NCBI GenBank assembly: GCA_020433785.1
Contig: JAGRCC010000049.1
Span: 1-13,357, forward strand
Origin: Anaerolineae bacterium
Lineage (GTDB): Bacteria; Chloroflexota; Anaerolineae; 4572-78; J111
Length of the DNA: 13,357 nucleotides
Direction: 5' to 3'
Under the pieces are notes generated by a model that was not told the DNA's origin, searched no databases, and saw nothing but the letters and a program-made list of their open reading frames with translations. Positions 6,372-13,357 of the stretch are shown piece after piece. The translations under genes were made by a program, and so were the position numbers. Position 1 is the first letter of the stretch. Each line of letters begins with the position of its first letter.

Positions 6372-7205
6372 ATGCAACAAACTATTAAGATTGCACCGTC
6401 TCAACAAGTTCATCCCTTAGAACGTCGACCTGGAGTTCAAAAAAGTCGCTGGCAAAAAAACCGGCTGGAATTGATCGCGCTGCCGGTCGGCATTGTTTTA
6501 CTCATCAGCCTGTGGGCGCTCATTGTCAAAGTCGGCAATTACCCCACCTTTATCCTGCCCGATCCGCTCAGCGTATGGAATAAATTGGTTGAAATTACGG
6601 TTGACGGCACCCTCTGGCATCACACCCAAACCACATTGGTCGAAATTGTGGGGGGGTTGGCCTTGGGCCTATCGACCGCCACGATCTTGGGCTACTTTCT
6701 GGCGAAAAGCCCACTGCTGGAGCGCTTGACCGGACCCTATATTGTAGCCTCGCAGTCGATTCCGGCGGTAGCCATTGCCCCGCTGCTGGTCATCTGGTTT
6801 GGTTCCGGCAAAATCAGCAAAATTCTCATCTGCGCGCTGGTTGTGTTTTTCCCCATTCTGGTGAATACCATTGTTGGCATTCGGTCCGTCGACAAGGGGT
6901 TGAAAACACTCATGCGATCATTACGGGCCAATCGCTGGCAGACGTTTATCATGTTGGAAGTACCGGCGGCGATGCCGGTGCTGCTGGGTGGATTGAAAAT
7001 AGGGGTTACGTTGTCGGTGATCGGCGCGGTGGTCGGTGAGTTTGTGGGGGCTGACCGGGGGTTAGGTTATCTGATCAGCTTATCGAAAGGGTTATTCAAT
7101 ACCCCGCTTATGTTCGCGGCCTTGATTGCCTTGGCCGCCATATCACTGAGTTTGTATCTGATTGTCACCGGGCTAGAGCGTTGGCTGCTGGCCTGGCGTC
7201 AATAA
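6372..7205 (+). CDS. ribX: ABC transporter permease, predicted riboflavin uptake (RibX-type)
   Basis: A 277-aa inner-membrane permease of the BPD_transp_1/TauC-SsuC type. It has a cytoplasmic N-terminus and about six hydrophobic helices (near residues 33-54, 86-110, 121-143, 150-170, 203-226 and 245-268). The cytoplasmic EAA loop that docks the ATPase is visible as ANRWQTFIMLEVPAAMPVLLGGLKIG (186-211). On its own it could serve nitrate, taurine or pyrimidine uptake. The FMN riboswitch directly upstream and the NMT1/THI5-like binding protein downstream make riboflavin the best guess, as in the RibXY systems predicted by comparative genomics in Chloroflexota. The ATG has only a weak purine-rich AGAGAAAAAA ahead of it. 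It is first of three co-directional genes, with 21 bp to the next. Substrate assignment is inference; the family is certain. Confidence 0.88.
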   Translation: MQQTIKIAPSQQVHPLERRPGVQKSRWQKNRLELIALPVGIVLLISLWALIVKVGNYPTFILPDPLSVWNKLVEITVDGTLWHHTQTTLVEIVGGLALGLSTATILGYFLAKSPLLERLTGPYIVASQSIPAVAIAPLLVIWFGSGKISKILICALVVFFPILVNTIVGIRSVDKGLKTLMRSLRANRWQTFIMLEVPAAMPVLLGGLKIGVTLSVIGAVVGEFVGADRGLGYLISLSKGLFNTPLMFAALIALAAISLSLYLIVTGLERWLLAWRQ

Positions 7206-7226
7206 TATTAGAGGAGAAGAGAAAAG

Positions 7227-8225
7227 ATGAAGTTACGCTGGTTACCTATCTTTTTATGGGTAAGCTTATTAGTTCTGGCCGGCTGTTCAGCCAGCGCCCA
7301 GGAAGAGACCGTTAAACCGCCTGCGGAAATACAAAAGGTGACTTTAGGCGCCGGTTATATTCCTAATGTTCAATTTGCTCCATTTTATGTAGCCCAGAGC
7401 AAAGGCTTTTACGCCGATGAAGGGCTTGAAGTGGAAATCGAGTATGGTTTTGAAAACGATTTTATTGCCCTGGCCGCCCAAGGCGAGCGTGAGTTTTCGC
7501 TGGCCAGTGGCGATCAAGTGATCTTGGCCCGAGCCCAAGGGTTACCAATTACGTATGTGATGAAGTGGTATCAACGCTATCCCGTGGCCCTAATGGCTCC
7601 GGCGGATAAGGGCATATCACAATTAAGCGACCTGGTTGGCAAGAAAATTGGTCTGCCCGGCTTTTTTGGGGCCAGTTTTATCGGCTGGAAAGCACTGGTT
7701 CAAGAAGGCGGTCTGGATGAAAATGAGCTAACGCTGCAAGATATCGGCTTTACCCAGGCGGCGGCCATCCAGCAGGATACGGTCGATGCCGCTATGGTCT
7801 ACATCGTCAACGAGCCGATTCAACTCGAAAATCAAGGGATCGATGTTAATGTCATCGAAGTGTCCGATTACATCGATTTGGTTTCAAACGGCATCGTGGT
7901 TGGCGACAAGTTGTTGACCGAGAATCCGGAGCTAGTTCAACGGATGGTCAGCGCCAGCCTCAAAGGGTTGAGCTATACCCTTGAAAATCCGGATGAAGCC
8001 TTTGAAATTGTGCGAAAAGTCATCCCTGAAATGACCGATGAAGAAGCGCCGGTTCAAAAGCAAGTTCTGGAGAGTTCTATCGAACTATGGCGCAGCGATC
8101 AGCCTGGCGTGTCAAGCACAGAATCGTGGCAGACGTCACTCGATTTTATGAAGGGAACCGGCCTGCTTGAGGGCGATGTCACTCTTGAGGAACTTTACAC
8201 GAATAAGTTTGTTGAGGAGCAGTAG
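7227..8225 (+). CDS. ribY: ABC transporter substrate-binding lipoprotein, NMT1/THI5-like, predicted riboflavin binder (RibY-type)
   Basis: A 332-aa extracytoplasmic solute-binding protein. The N-terminus MKLRWLPIFLWVSLLVLAGC is a lipoprotein signal with the lipobox LAGC; Cys20 would be lipidated. The mature protein opens with a short linker and then VTLGAGYIPNVQFAPFYVAQSKGFYADEGLEVEIEYG (from about residue 38), the hallmark of the NMT1/THI5 and SsuA/TauA fold. DQVILARAQGLPITYV and the DLVGKKIGLPGFFG stretch follow, as usual for the family. The eukaryotic THI5 CCCFC pyrimidine-synthesis motif is absent, so this is a binding protein and not an enzyme. GAGGAG lies 10 nt before the ATG, a good RBS. 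Position under an FMN riboswitch, between permease and ATPase, supports riboflavin or a related flavin as ligand. Thiamine precursors are the main alternative for this family, but no thiamine riboswitch is present. Confidence 0.88.
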   Translation: MKLRWLPIFLWVSLLVLAGCSASAQEETVKPPAEIQKVTLGAGYIPNVQFAPFYVAQSKGFYADEGLEVEIEYGFENDFIALAAQGEREFSLASGDQVILARAQGLPITYVMKWYQRYPVALMAPADKGISQLSDLVGKKIGLPGFFGASFIGWKALVQEGGLDENELTLQDIGFTQAAAIQQDTVDAAMVYIVNEPIQLENQGIDVNVIEVSDYIDLVSNGIVVGDKLLTENPELVQRMVSASLKGLSYTLENPDEAFEIVRKVIPEMTDEEAPVQKQVLESSIELWRSDQPGVSSTESWQTSLDFMKGTGLLEGDVTLEELYTNKFVEEQ

Positions 8226-8236
8226 TTTTATCCGCT

Positions 8237-8995
8237 ATGACTTCGCCGATTCTGCAAGTAAAATCGCTGACGAAAGTCTACGAATCAACGTATGGTGATC
8301 TACTTGTAGTCGACATCATCAGCTTTTCAGTGATGCCTGGCGAGTTTGTTTGTATGGTGGGGCCATCAGGCAGCGGCAAAACCACTCTGTTGCAAATGCT
8401 GGGGGGGTTGCTGCCGCCAACTGAAGGCGCAGTGTTACTGGCCGGCCGGCCGCTGGTGGCGCCGCCCCCAGAAATTAGTATTGTTTTCCAAAAGCCCAAC
8501 TTGATGCCGTGGCGGACGGTACTGGACAACGTGACCTTACCGCTCCAAATTCAAGGTGTTTCCCGCCAAGAGGCCACTGAAAAAGGCCAACGAATATTAC
8601 AATTGGTGGGCTTAAGCGAATTTGCTCAAGCCCACCCCCGAGAACTATCAGGGGGTATGGAGCAGCGTGTGGCTGTAGCCCGCGCGTTGATACAGCAGCC
8701 CCGCATTCTCCTGCTAGATGAACCGTTCGGCGCCCTCGATGCCCTCACCCGTGAACGGCTCAACCGCGAAATTCTTCACTTGTGGCGAACTCAACACCTG
8801 ACCGCTATCATGGTCACTCATAATATCCGTGAAGCGGTTCTTTTGGCCGACCGGGTGTTGGTACTTAGCCCCCGCCCGGCGGTCATCGCTGCCGATTTTC
8901 AAATAGAGCTTCCCCGACCCCGGCCCCAGGGCATTGAATACAGTGAAGCTTTCGGGTCGCTCGCTTATCAGATTAGACAAGCCATTCGAGAATAG
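8237..8995 (+). CDS. ABC transporter ATP-binding protein of the predicted riboflavin importer
   Basis: A 252-aa ATPase of the NitT/TauT (SsuB/TauB) family that would power the permease and binding protein just upstream. Walker A is GPSGSGKTT (42-50), the Q-loop is FQKPNLMPW (84-92, Gln85), the signature is LSGGMEQRVAVARAL (137-151), Walker B is ILLLDEPFGALD (157-168) and the switch His is in VTHNIREA (His195). The M in LSGGM is normal for this family. The ATG is 11 bp after the ribY stop; the only purine-rich site, GAGGAG inside the end of ribY, is about 18 nt away, so translation probably depends on coupling to ribY. RibXY operons are usually described by their permease and binding protein; here the ATPase is encoded with them. 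A weak terminator follows the gene. Confidence 0.93.
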   Translation: MTSPILQVKSLTKVYESTYGDLLVVDIISFSVMPGEFVCMVGPSGSGKTTLLQMLGGLLPPTEGAVLLAGRPLVAPPPEISIVFQKPNLMPWRTVLDNVTLPLQIQGVSRQEATEKGQRILQLVGLSEFAQAHPRELSGGMEQRVAVARALIQQPRILLLDEPFGALDALTRERLNREILHLWRTQHLTAIMVTHNIREAVLLADRVLVLSPRPAVIAADFQIELPRPRPQGIEYSEAFGSLAYQIRQAIRE

Positions 8996-9028
8996 CTTTA
9001 TCCCGAACCGTCCAAAAATCAACCGCTA

Positions 9029-9062
9029 CCCGAAGCAAATTCATTCTTCTAGGGATTTTTTT
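9029..9062 (+). terminator. Probable weak terminator of the transporter operon
   Basis: CCCGAAG (9029-9035) can pair with CTTC (9046-9049) and GGG (9052-9054), with a 10-nt loop and a 2-nt bulge, followed by seven T. The stem is short and imperfect, but the T run and its position 34 bp after the ATPase stop fit an intrinsic terminator. Confidence 0.5.
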
Positions 9063-9071
9063 GGCGATGCC

Positions 9072-9100
9072 TAGACAGGCTATCCCCCGAATGGTATAAT
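9072..9100 (+). promoter_or_regulatory. Sigma-70 promoter for the receiver/histidine kinase gene
   Basis: TAGACA (9072-9077), a 17-nt spacer and TATAAT (9095-9100) match 11 of 12 consensus bases. TGG directly before the -10 gives an extended -10 as well. Transcription would start near 9107 and leave a leader of about 54 nt. That leader contains a perfect 10-bp palindrome, CCCTTAAGGG, at 9127-9136, whose role is unknown. Confidence 0.75.
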
Positions 9101-9160
9101 TTGTTAGGCCGTTAGACTTATTAGTACCCTTAAGGGACGTGACTCAGGGAGAATTTCTCA

Positions 9161-10765
9161 ATGCCCAAAGAAAAAGTACTTATCGTTGACGATGAGAAAG
9201 ACGTTCTCGATCTTTGTAAACGCATCCTCGAAACCCAAGGCTACGACGTAAAGACTGCCAGCAGCGGCTATGAAGTGATCGAGGTCACCAATCAAGAGCA
9301 TTTTGATCTGTTGCTGACCGACATCAAAATGCCGGGCATGAGTGGCTTAGAAATTGCTCAAATCTTAAAACAGTCCGATCCGGGCATTATTTGTGTGACC
9401 ATGACCGGCTTTAGCACGATGGATATGGCCATCAATGCGGTCAAGCTTGGTATTGATGAATTTATTCTGAAACCGTTTACCCCCAAAGATTTAAATATTG
9501 CCGTAACCAAAGCGTTGGAAAAAGAACGGCTTAAAAAAGAAAATTTTCGACTGCGTTCTTTAATCCCTCTTTTTGAATTAAACAAAAATTTAATGAGGAC
9601 CATCAACGAAGACGACCTGCTCAACCACCTTATCGAAATTGCCTCAAAAGAAACCCATGCTTATTTCGTTGGTCTTTACATTGTTGGTGATGATGGCCAA
9701 CTCGTCACCCGTTTTGATTGCACTAAATCAAACTGTACCCGGCAGAATGAAAAAGCCAGTAACGCCCTGGCCCAAGAAACCATTGAATTAGGGCAACAGT
9801 TAGTGCTCAACATTAGTGAGCCGGAACTGAACCATCACAATATTCTCAAAGAATTGGGGGCTGTTTCCGTTATCAGTACGCCGTTAAAGTCTCAGAATGC
9901 TAATTTAGGTGCTTTGGTTTTAGCCCGTGAAGAAAGCAGCTTTGCGCCAAGCGACAGCGAATTCTTATCAGTCCTGTGCGGGCAGGCCAGTATTGCCTTA
10001 GAGAATGCTCGACTTTTTACGGAAATTCAAGAGGCCTATAAACAACTCAAGCAACTCGATCATATGAAAAGCGAGTTTATCAACATTGCCGCCCACGAAC
10101 TTCGAACGCCGCTGGCTATTTTGATGGGCTACGCCACCGTATTGGAAGAAGAGGCTGACGATCTTCAGAAAAACTATCTGGCCCATATTAATCGCAACGC
10201 CATGCGGCTGCGATCGCTGATTGACAACATGTTGAATTTGCAGCACCTTGAAAGCGGCACCGTCGCCTTGACCCGCGATCCGGTTAACCTGGCCGAAGCG
10301 ATCCAGGATGTTACCCAGGATATTGCTTTGTTGGTCACCGAGAAACAGCTTGATATTAACATCGACATCCCACCTGACTTCCCGGAAATGGTTATTGACC
10401 GTGAAAAGCTGGATTTAATTCTGATGAACCTGGTTCACAACGCCGCCAAATTTACCCCACCCAGCGGGCAGATCAATCTTCACGCCACCCACATCGACAA
10501 TCAGGCCCACATGGCCATTAACAACACTGGTATCGTAATTCCTCAAGAGTTCTTGACCCGTATTTTTGACCGATTCTATCAAATTGAGCACACATTGACT
10601 CGTGAGCATGGCGGGGCCGGTCTGGGGTTAGCGATTGTACGGGGTATGGTTGAAGTTTGCGGCGGCAAAATTTCGGTGGAGAGCAATAAGGAAAACGGAA
10701 CCACATTTATATTTATGCTGCCCCTTGACAACTCCCACTTAACGGCTCGCAGGCTAATTCTTTAG
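9161..10765 (+). CDS. Hybrid signalling protein: receiver - GAF - histidine kinase
   Basis: A 534-aa cytoplasmic protein with no membrane segment. The receiver domain (about 5-120) has the acidic pair Asp10/Asp11, phospho-acceptor Asp54 (LLTDIKMPG), Thr82 and Lys104 (KPF). A GAF-like sensor (about 140-285, ending ASIALENARLF) and a short coiled linker lead to HisKA with His312 (FINIAAHELRTPL). HATPase_c shows the N box NLVHNAAKFT (Asn427), the F box FDRFYQ and the G2 box GGAGLGLAIV (484-493). The G1 box is odd: NNTGIVIP (454-461) replaces DTGIGIP, so the adenine-binding Asp is Asn455 and a conserved Gly is Val459. AGGGAG lies 9 nt before the ATG. It has its own promoter and no partner regulator nearby. 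The N-terminal receiver suggests it works downstream of another kinase, or that its receiver gates its own kinase. Confidence 0.92.
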   Translation: MPKEKVLIVDDEKDVLDLCKRILETQGYDVKTASSGYEVIEVTNQEHFDLLLTDIKMPGMSGLEIAQILKQSDPGIICVTMTGFSTMDMAINAVKLGIDEFILKPFTPKDLNIAVTKALEKERLKKENFRLRSLIPLFELNKNLMRTINEDDLLNHLIEIASKETHAYFVGLYIVGDDGQLVTRFDCTKSNCTRQNEKASNALAQETIELGQQLVLNISEPELNHHNILKELGAVSVISTPLKSQNANLGALVLAREESSFAPSDSEFLSVLCGQASIALENARLFTEIQEAYKQLKQLDHMKSEFINIAAHELRTPLAILMGYATVLEEEADDLQKNYLAHINRNAMRLRSLIDNMLNLQHLESGTVALTRDPVNLAEAIQDVTQDIALLVTEKQLDINIDIPPDFPEMVIDREKLDLILMNLVHNAAKFTPPSGQINLHATHIDNQAHMAINNTGIVIPQEFLTRIFDRFYQIEHTLTREHGGAGLGLAIVRGMVEVCGGKISVESNKENGTTFIFMLPLDNSHLTARRLIL

Positions 10766-11688
10766 TTGGCTCGCACCCACTCATGAATTTCCTGATAATA
10801 ACCGGCCAAATTGGCCTCATCCACCTCAAACCAGTGGATACGCTCATCGTCTAATCGAAACCAATTGAACTGCTGGCGAACAAACCGACGTGTTTCTTTC
10901 TTGATCAACGCCACCGCTTCGTCTAAGCTGACCTCACCGGTCAGAAACTGTCCGATCTGCCGGTAGCCCAACCCAGACATCGCCGGCAAATGCAGCCCGT
11001 AGCCGGCTTTCATCAACCGGCGAACTTCATCGAGTAGCCCCGCTGCCATCATTTGATCAATCCGCTGATCGATACGCTCATACAGCCGTTCACGCGACAT
11101 CGTCAACCCAATTTGGAACGTACGAAACCGTTGGCCTCGCTTTGCCTGGTGCTCACTAATGGGAACGCCGGTTTTTTCATAGACTTCCAAGGCCCGGATC
11201 ACCCGCCTGACATTATTGGGGTGGATCTTTTCCGCCGCCGCCGGATCGACGTCTACCAGACGGTCATAAAGTGCCCGCCCGCCCTCTGTTTCCGCCAACG
11301 CCTCCAGCTTGACCCGTAGTTCCGGGTCCGGCGGTACCCGTGGAATAGTCCAACCCTCGACCACCGCCTGCACCCATTGCCCGGTACCGCCGACCAGTAC
11401 CGGCAGGCAATTCCGTTCGTGTAACGCCTCGATAGCCGTATATGCGCGCTGTTGAAAATCGGCTGCGGACATGATTTGGTCGGGATCAACCACATCGATC
11501 AGATGATGAGGGACAAGCGCCTGCTCCTCCGGCGTGGCCTTAGCCGTACCAATATCAAGCCCGCGATAAATCTGCCGCGAGTCCGCAGAGACGATTTCAA
11601 GATCGATATCACGGGCCAGCCGCAACGAGAGTGCTGTCTTACCCACCGCCGTCGGCCCAACAATAACGAGTAAAGGTTTTTTAGTCAT
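10762..11688 (-). CDS. miaA: tRNA dimethylallyltransferase MiaA
   Basis: MiaA transfers a dimethylallyl group from DMAPP to N6 of A37 in tRNAs that read UNN codons. The 308-aa length is normal. Motifs visible are the P-loop GPTAVGKT (11-18), SADSRQIYRGLDIGTAK (34-50) with the tRNA/DMAPP-site Asp-Ser-Arg-Gln, HHLIDV, LVGGTGQWVQAV, HPNNVRRVIRALEVYEKTG, SGLGYRQIGQFL and the C-terminal RRFVRQQFNWFR. A Trp replaces the more usual Tyr in the GGTGxY motif, a mild change. The ATG at 11688 has no good Shine-Dalgarno; ATTTTTCCT precedes it. The 3' end overlaps the stop of the convergent signalling gene by 4 bp (both stops lie in TTAG). Upstream on its strand lies a repeat-rich spacer with no clear promoter. 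Confidence 0.96.
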   Translation of the reverse strand: MTKKPLLVIVGPTAVGKTALSLRLARDIDLEIVSADSRQIYRGLDIGTAKATPEEQALVPHHLIDVVDPDQIMSAADFQQRAYTAIEALHERNCLPVLVGGTGQWVQAVVEGWTIPRVPPDPELRVKLEALAETEGGRALYDRLVDVDPAAAEKIHPNNVRRVIRALEVYEKTGVPISEHQAKRGQRFRTFQIGLTMSRERLYERIDQRIDQMMAAGLLDEVRRLMKAGYGLHLPAMSGLGYRQIGQFLTGEVSLDEAVALIKKETRRFVRQQFNWFRLDDERIHWFEVDEANLAGYYQEIHEWVRAN

Positions 11689-11758
11689 AGGAAAAATAAC
11701 AGGGGATAGTCGAACAAATCGCTGATTAATTGTACTTCCCTATTTCGGAGAGCAGTAA

Positions 11759-11812
11759 CCGGTAAACGGTAATTAGAGATTGAATTACCAATGACTAATT
11801 ACCAATTACCGG
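11759..11812. repeat. Imperfect inverted repeat (18-bp arms, 18-bp loop) built of heptamers
   Basis: The left arm 11759-11776 (CCGGTAAACGGTAATTAG) and right arm 11795-11812 (CTAATTACCAATTACCGG) are complementary at 16 of 18 positions. The right side, extended into the loop (11783-11810), is four 7-nt units: AATTACC, AATGACT, AATTACC and AATTACC. The left arm holds GGTAAAC and GGTAATT (11761-11774), the same unit in reverse. There is no T run, so it is not an ordinary terminator, although it could fold in RNA from either strand. Confidence 0.75.
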
Positions 11813-11851
11813 CCTCAAATGTGGACGTTATTTAATCCACAATAGCGATAA

Positions 11852-11879
11852 AGCTGTCTGCTGAAAGCTGATAGCTGAA
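11852..11879. repeat. Tandem heptamer repeat, consensus WGCTGAW
   Basis: Four contiguous 7-nt units fill this stretch: AGCTGTC, TGCTGAA, AGCTGAT and AGCTGAA; a decayed fifth may follow. It is separate in sequence from the AATTACC heptamers 40 bp away but has the same period. It lies just after the stop of the M32 carboxypeptidase gene. Function is unknown. Confidence 0.6.
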
Positions 11880-11887
11880 TGCTTACA

Positions 11888-13357
11888 TCACGCCAACTCG
11901 TAAATTTCCGAATACTTGCGCTTGATATAATTGAGATAGGGCCCGGCCTTGATCCCGTCATCACCTGTCACTCGCTGGATCAACTCATTGGCGGTGAATT
12001 TGCGCCCGTGCCGGTGAATATGCTCTCTAAACCACTCCAGCAGTGCTCCGAATTCGCCCTTGGTAAATTGCTCCGGCAAATCGGGGATATCTTTTAGAGT
12101 CTGGCTGTAAAATTGCAGCGACAGAATATTACCCAAGGTATACGTGGGGAAATAACCCATCATTCCGCCGGACCAATGGATATCTTGCAGCACGCCCTTG
12201 GCGTCATCGGGCGGCGTTAAGCCCAGATACGACTCCATTTTAGCGTTCCAAGCCTCCGGCAGATCGGCCACCTTCAGGCTGTTGGTCAGCAGGGCCTGCT
12301 CCAACTCGAACCGCAGAAAAATGTGCAGGTTGTAAGTCACTTCATCGGCTTCAACCCGAATCAGCGATGGTCTCGATTTATTAATGGCCCGGTAAAAGAC
12401 CTCGAGATCGACCGCGCCGAACTGCTTGGGGAAAAATTCTTGCAATTTGCGATAGTAGAACTGCCAAAACTCCCGACTGCGGCCCACTACATTTTCCCAC
12501 AACCGCGATTGCGATTCGTGGACACCCAGCGACGTTCCGCCGGCCAGCGGGGTGCCTTCCAAAGTCGGGTCGCTGTTTTGCTCGTAAAGCGCGTGGCCAC
12601 CTTCGTGCAGCGTCCCAAACAGCGCCGAAGCGATCATCACTCTATTGACTCGGGTGGTAATCCGCACATCATTGGTGGAAAAACTGGTGGTAAATGGATG
12701 AGTCGATTTATCCTGCCGCCCGCGCAGCATATCGAAGCCAATTGCTTGTAACGGCAGCAGGCCAAAATCCCACTGAGTTTGCTCATCGAACTCCTGCTGC
12801 AGAACAAAATCATCGACCACGTCTTGATGATCGGCAATGGCCTGGACCAGCGGGACCAGCTCGGCCTTAAGTTCGTCGAACACCTGCTGCACGTCGGACG
12901 CCTTCATCCCCGGTTCGTATTGGTCGAGTAGAGCATCATAAATGCTCTCCTCATAGCCGTAAGCCTCGCCCACCTGGATATTGAGGTCAACAATTTTGGA
13001 CAGGATATCTTGAAATTGCGAGAAATCCTTCTCGGCGCGGGCTTTGGTCCACACCTGCTGCCCCAACGAAAAGGTGCGGCTCATCTCTTCGACCAGTTTC
13101 GGCGGCAATTTGCACGCTTGATCATAATCGCGTTGGATCACTCGAATCAGGCTGGCCTCATCCGAGTCGTAATCGAACTCGGCCTGGGCCAAATCCGCCA
13201 GCAGCTCACCGATTTCGTCGGCAGTGAACATTTCGTGGCTGATTTTACTGAGCGTGCTGAGCTGCTCGGCCCGGGCCGCTGCTCCACCGGGCGGCATATA
13301 GGTTTGCTGATCCCAGCCCAACACCGCCGCCGCGTGGTTGATATTTTGAATATCTTT
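11888..13357 (-). CDS. M32 family carboxypeptidase (Taq-type metallocarboxypeptidase), N-terminus outside window
   Basis: A zinc/cobalt-dependent carboxypeptidase that removes C-terminal residues from peptides in the cytoplasm. The frame stays open to the window edge: the residues before the GTG at 13324 (KDIQNINHAAA) continue the family pattern ...AAAVLGWDQQTYMPPGGA, so the GTG is an internal Val and the true start lies beyond 13357. About 489 codons are visible, against about 500 for the family, so little is missing. The metal site is HEGGHALYEQ (HEXXH), followed by GGTSLGVHESQSRLWENVVGRS, the M32-specific HESQ motif. IRVEADEVTYNLHIFLRFELEQALL and DIHWSGGMMGYFPTYTLGN also fit M32. The C-terminus ends at a TGA at 11888-11890. 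A carboxypeptidase Taq homologue is a very safe call. It is upstream of miaA on the same strand, 199 bp apart, and may not share its transcript. Confidence 0.95.
   Translation of the reverse strand, partial: KDIQNINHAAAVLGWDQQTYMPPGGAAARAEQLSTLSKISHEMFTADEIGELLADLAQAEFDYDSDEASLIRVIQRDYDQACKLPPKLVEEMSRTFSLGQQVWTKARAEKDFSQFQDILSKIVDLNIQVGEAYGYEESIYDALLDQYEPGMKASDVQQVFDELKAELVPLVQAIADHQDVVDDFVLQQEFDEQTQWDFGLLPLQAIGFDMLRGRQDKSTHPFTTSFSTNDVRITTRVNRVMIASALFGTLHEGGHALYEQNSDPTLEGTPLAGGTSLGVHESQSRLWENVVGRSREFWQFYYRKLQEFFPKQFGAVDLEVFYRAINKSRPSLIRVEADEVTYNLHIFLRFELEQALLTNSLKVADLPEAWNAKMESYLGLTPPDDAKGVLQDIHWSGGMMGYFPTYTLGNILSLQFYSQTLKDIPDLPEQFTKGEFGALLEWFREHIHRHGRKFTANELIQRVTGDDGIKAGPYLNYIKRKYSEIYELA

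Noticed and set aside
8645..8690. ABC signature LSGGM instead of LSGGQ.
   Set aside because: LSGGM is the common form in the NitT/TauT ATPase family.
9127..9136. CCCTTAAGGG palindrome as an operator for autoregulation.
   Set aside because: The encoded protein has no DNA-binding domain and a single 10-bp palindrome can occur by chance; noted only within the promoter entry.
11820..11841. TGTGGA...TCCACA small hairpin as a terminator.
   Set aside because: Only 6-bp arms and no T run on either strand.
11759..11879. A CRISPR-like array in the miaA upstream spacer.
   Set aside because: The units are contiguous 7-mers without spacers; they are simple tandem and inverted repeats.
12323..12751. A 142-codon plus-strand open frame opposite the carboxypeptidase.
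   Set aside because: It is antisense to a strongly conserved gene (HEXXH region), has no RBS and no recognisable motif; a shadow frame.
13322..13324. GTG as the start of the M32 carboxypeptidase.
   Set aside because: The frame stays open to the window end and encodes the expected family residues; it is an internal Val codon.

Overview
The window looks like a chromosomal segment of a Chloroflexota bacterium (Anaerolineae-like; inference). The signs are an FMN riboswitch ahead of an NMT1/THI5-type riboflavin ABC transporter (RibXY type), a Ser/Thr-kinase-like protein joined through a TM segment and a Pro/Thr-rich linker to an outer domain, several likely TTG starts and an intermediate G+C content. 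There is no insertion sequence, integrase, phage gene, CRISPR array, rRNA or tRNA. Both end genes run off the window.

Layout from left to right. (1) The lutB 3' part and lutC form a lactate-oxidation operon; lutA would lie upstream, outside the window. (2) A minus-strand pair follows: cobU (cobinamide kinase/guanylyltransferase) and a 140-aa conserved protein of unknown role. (3) Next come a plus-strand P1-family (DmpA/NylC-like) self-processing hydrolase and a membrane-anchored kinase-like protein with a degenerate catalytic loop. (4) A 553-nt gene-free stretch holds a consensus sigma-70 promoter, an FMN riboswitch, an intrinsic terminator, an imperfect hairpin and a second strong intrinsic terminator. 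It is the leader of a three-gene ABC operon (permease, lipoprotein binding protein, ATPase), probably for riboflavin uptake. (5) A separately promoted REC-GAF-HisKA-HATPase signalling protein follows. (6) miaA and an M32 carboxypeptidase lie on the minus strand, separated by about 200 bp rich in heptamer repeats.

How the genes relate: the clearest functional unit is the riboswitch and transporter. Low FMN should allow read-through into ribX-ribY-ATPase, and high FMN should stop transcription. The most notable detail is that the 5' arms of BOTH terminators are complementary to the same 5' strand of the aptamer (the P1 region), and the aptamer carries an extra 9-bp hairpin in its P2 loop. The other genes are housekeeping or signalling functions with no evident joint pathway. 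I found no defence, mobile or clearly new multi-gene system. The points worth a second look are the leader architecture, the two degenerate kinases and the period-7 repeats.
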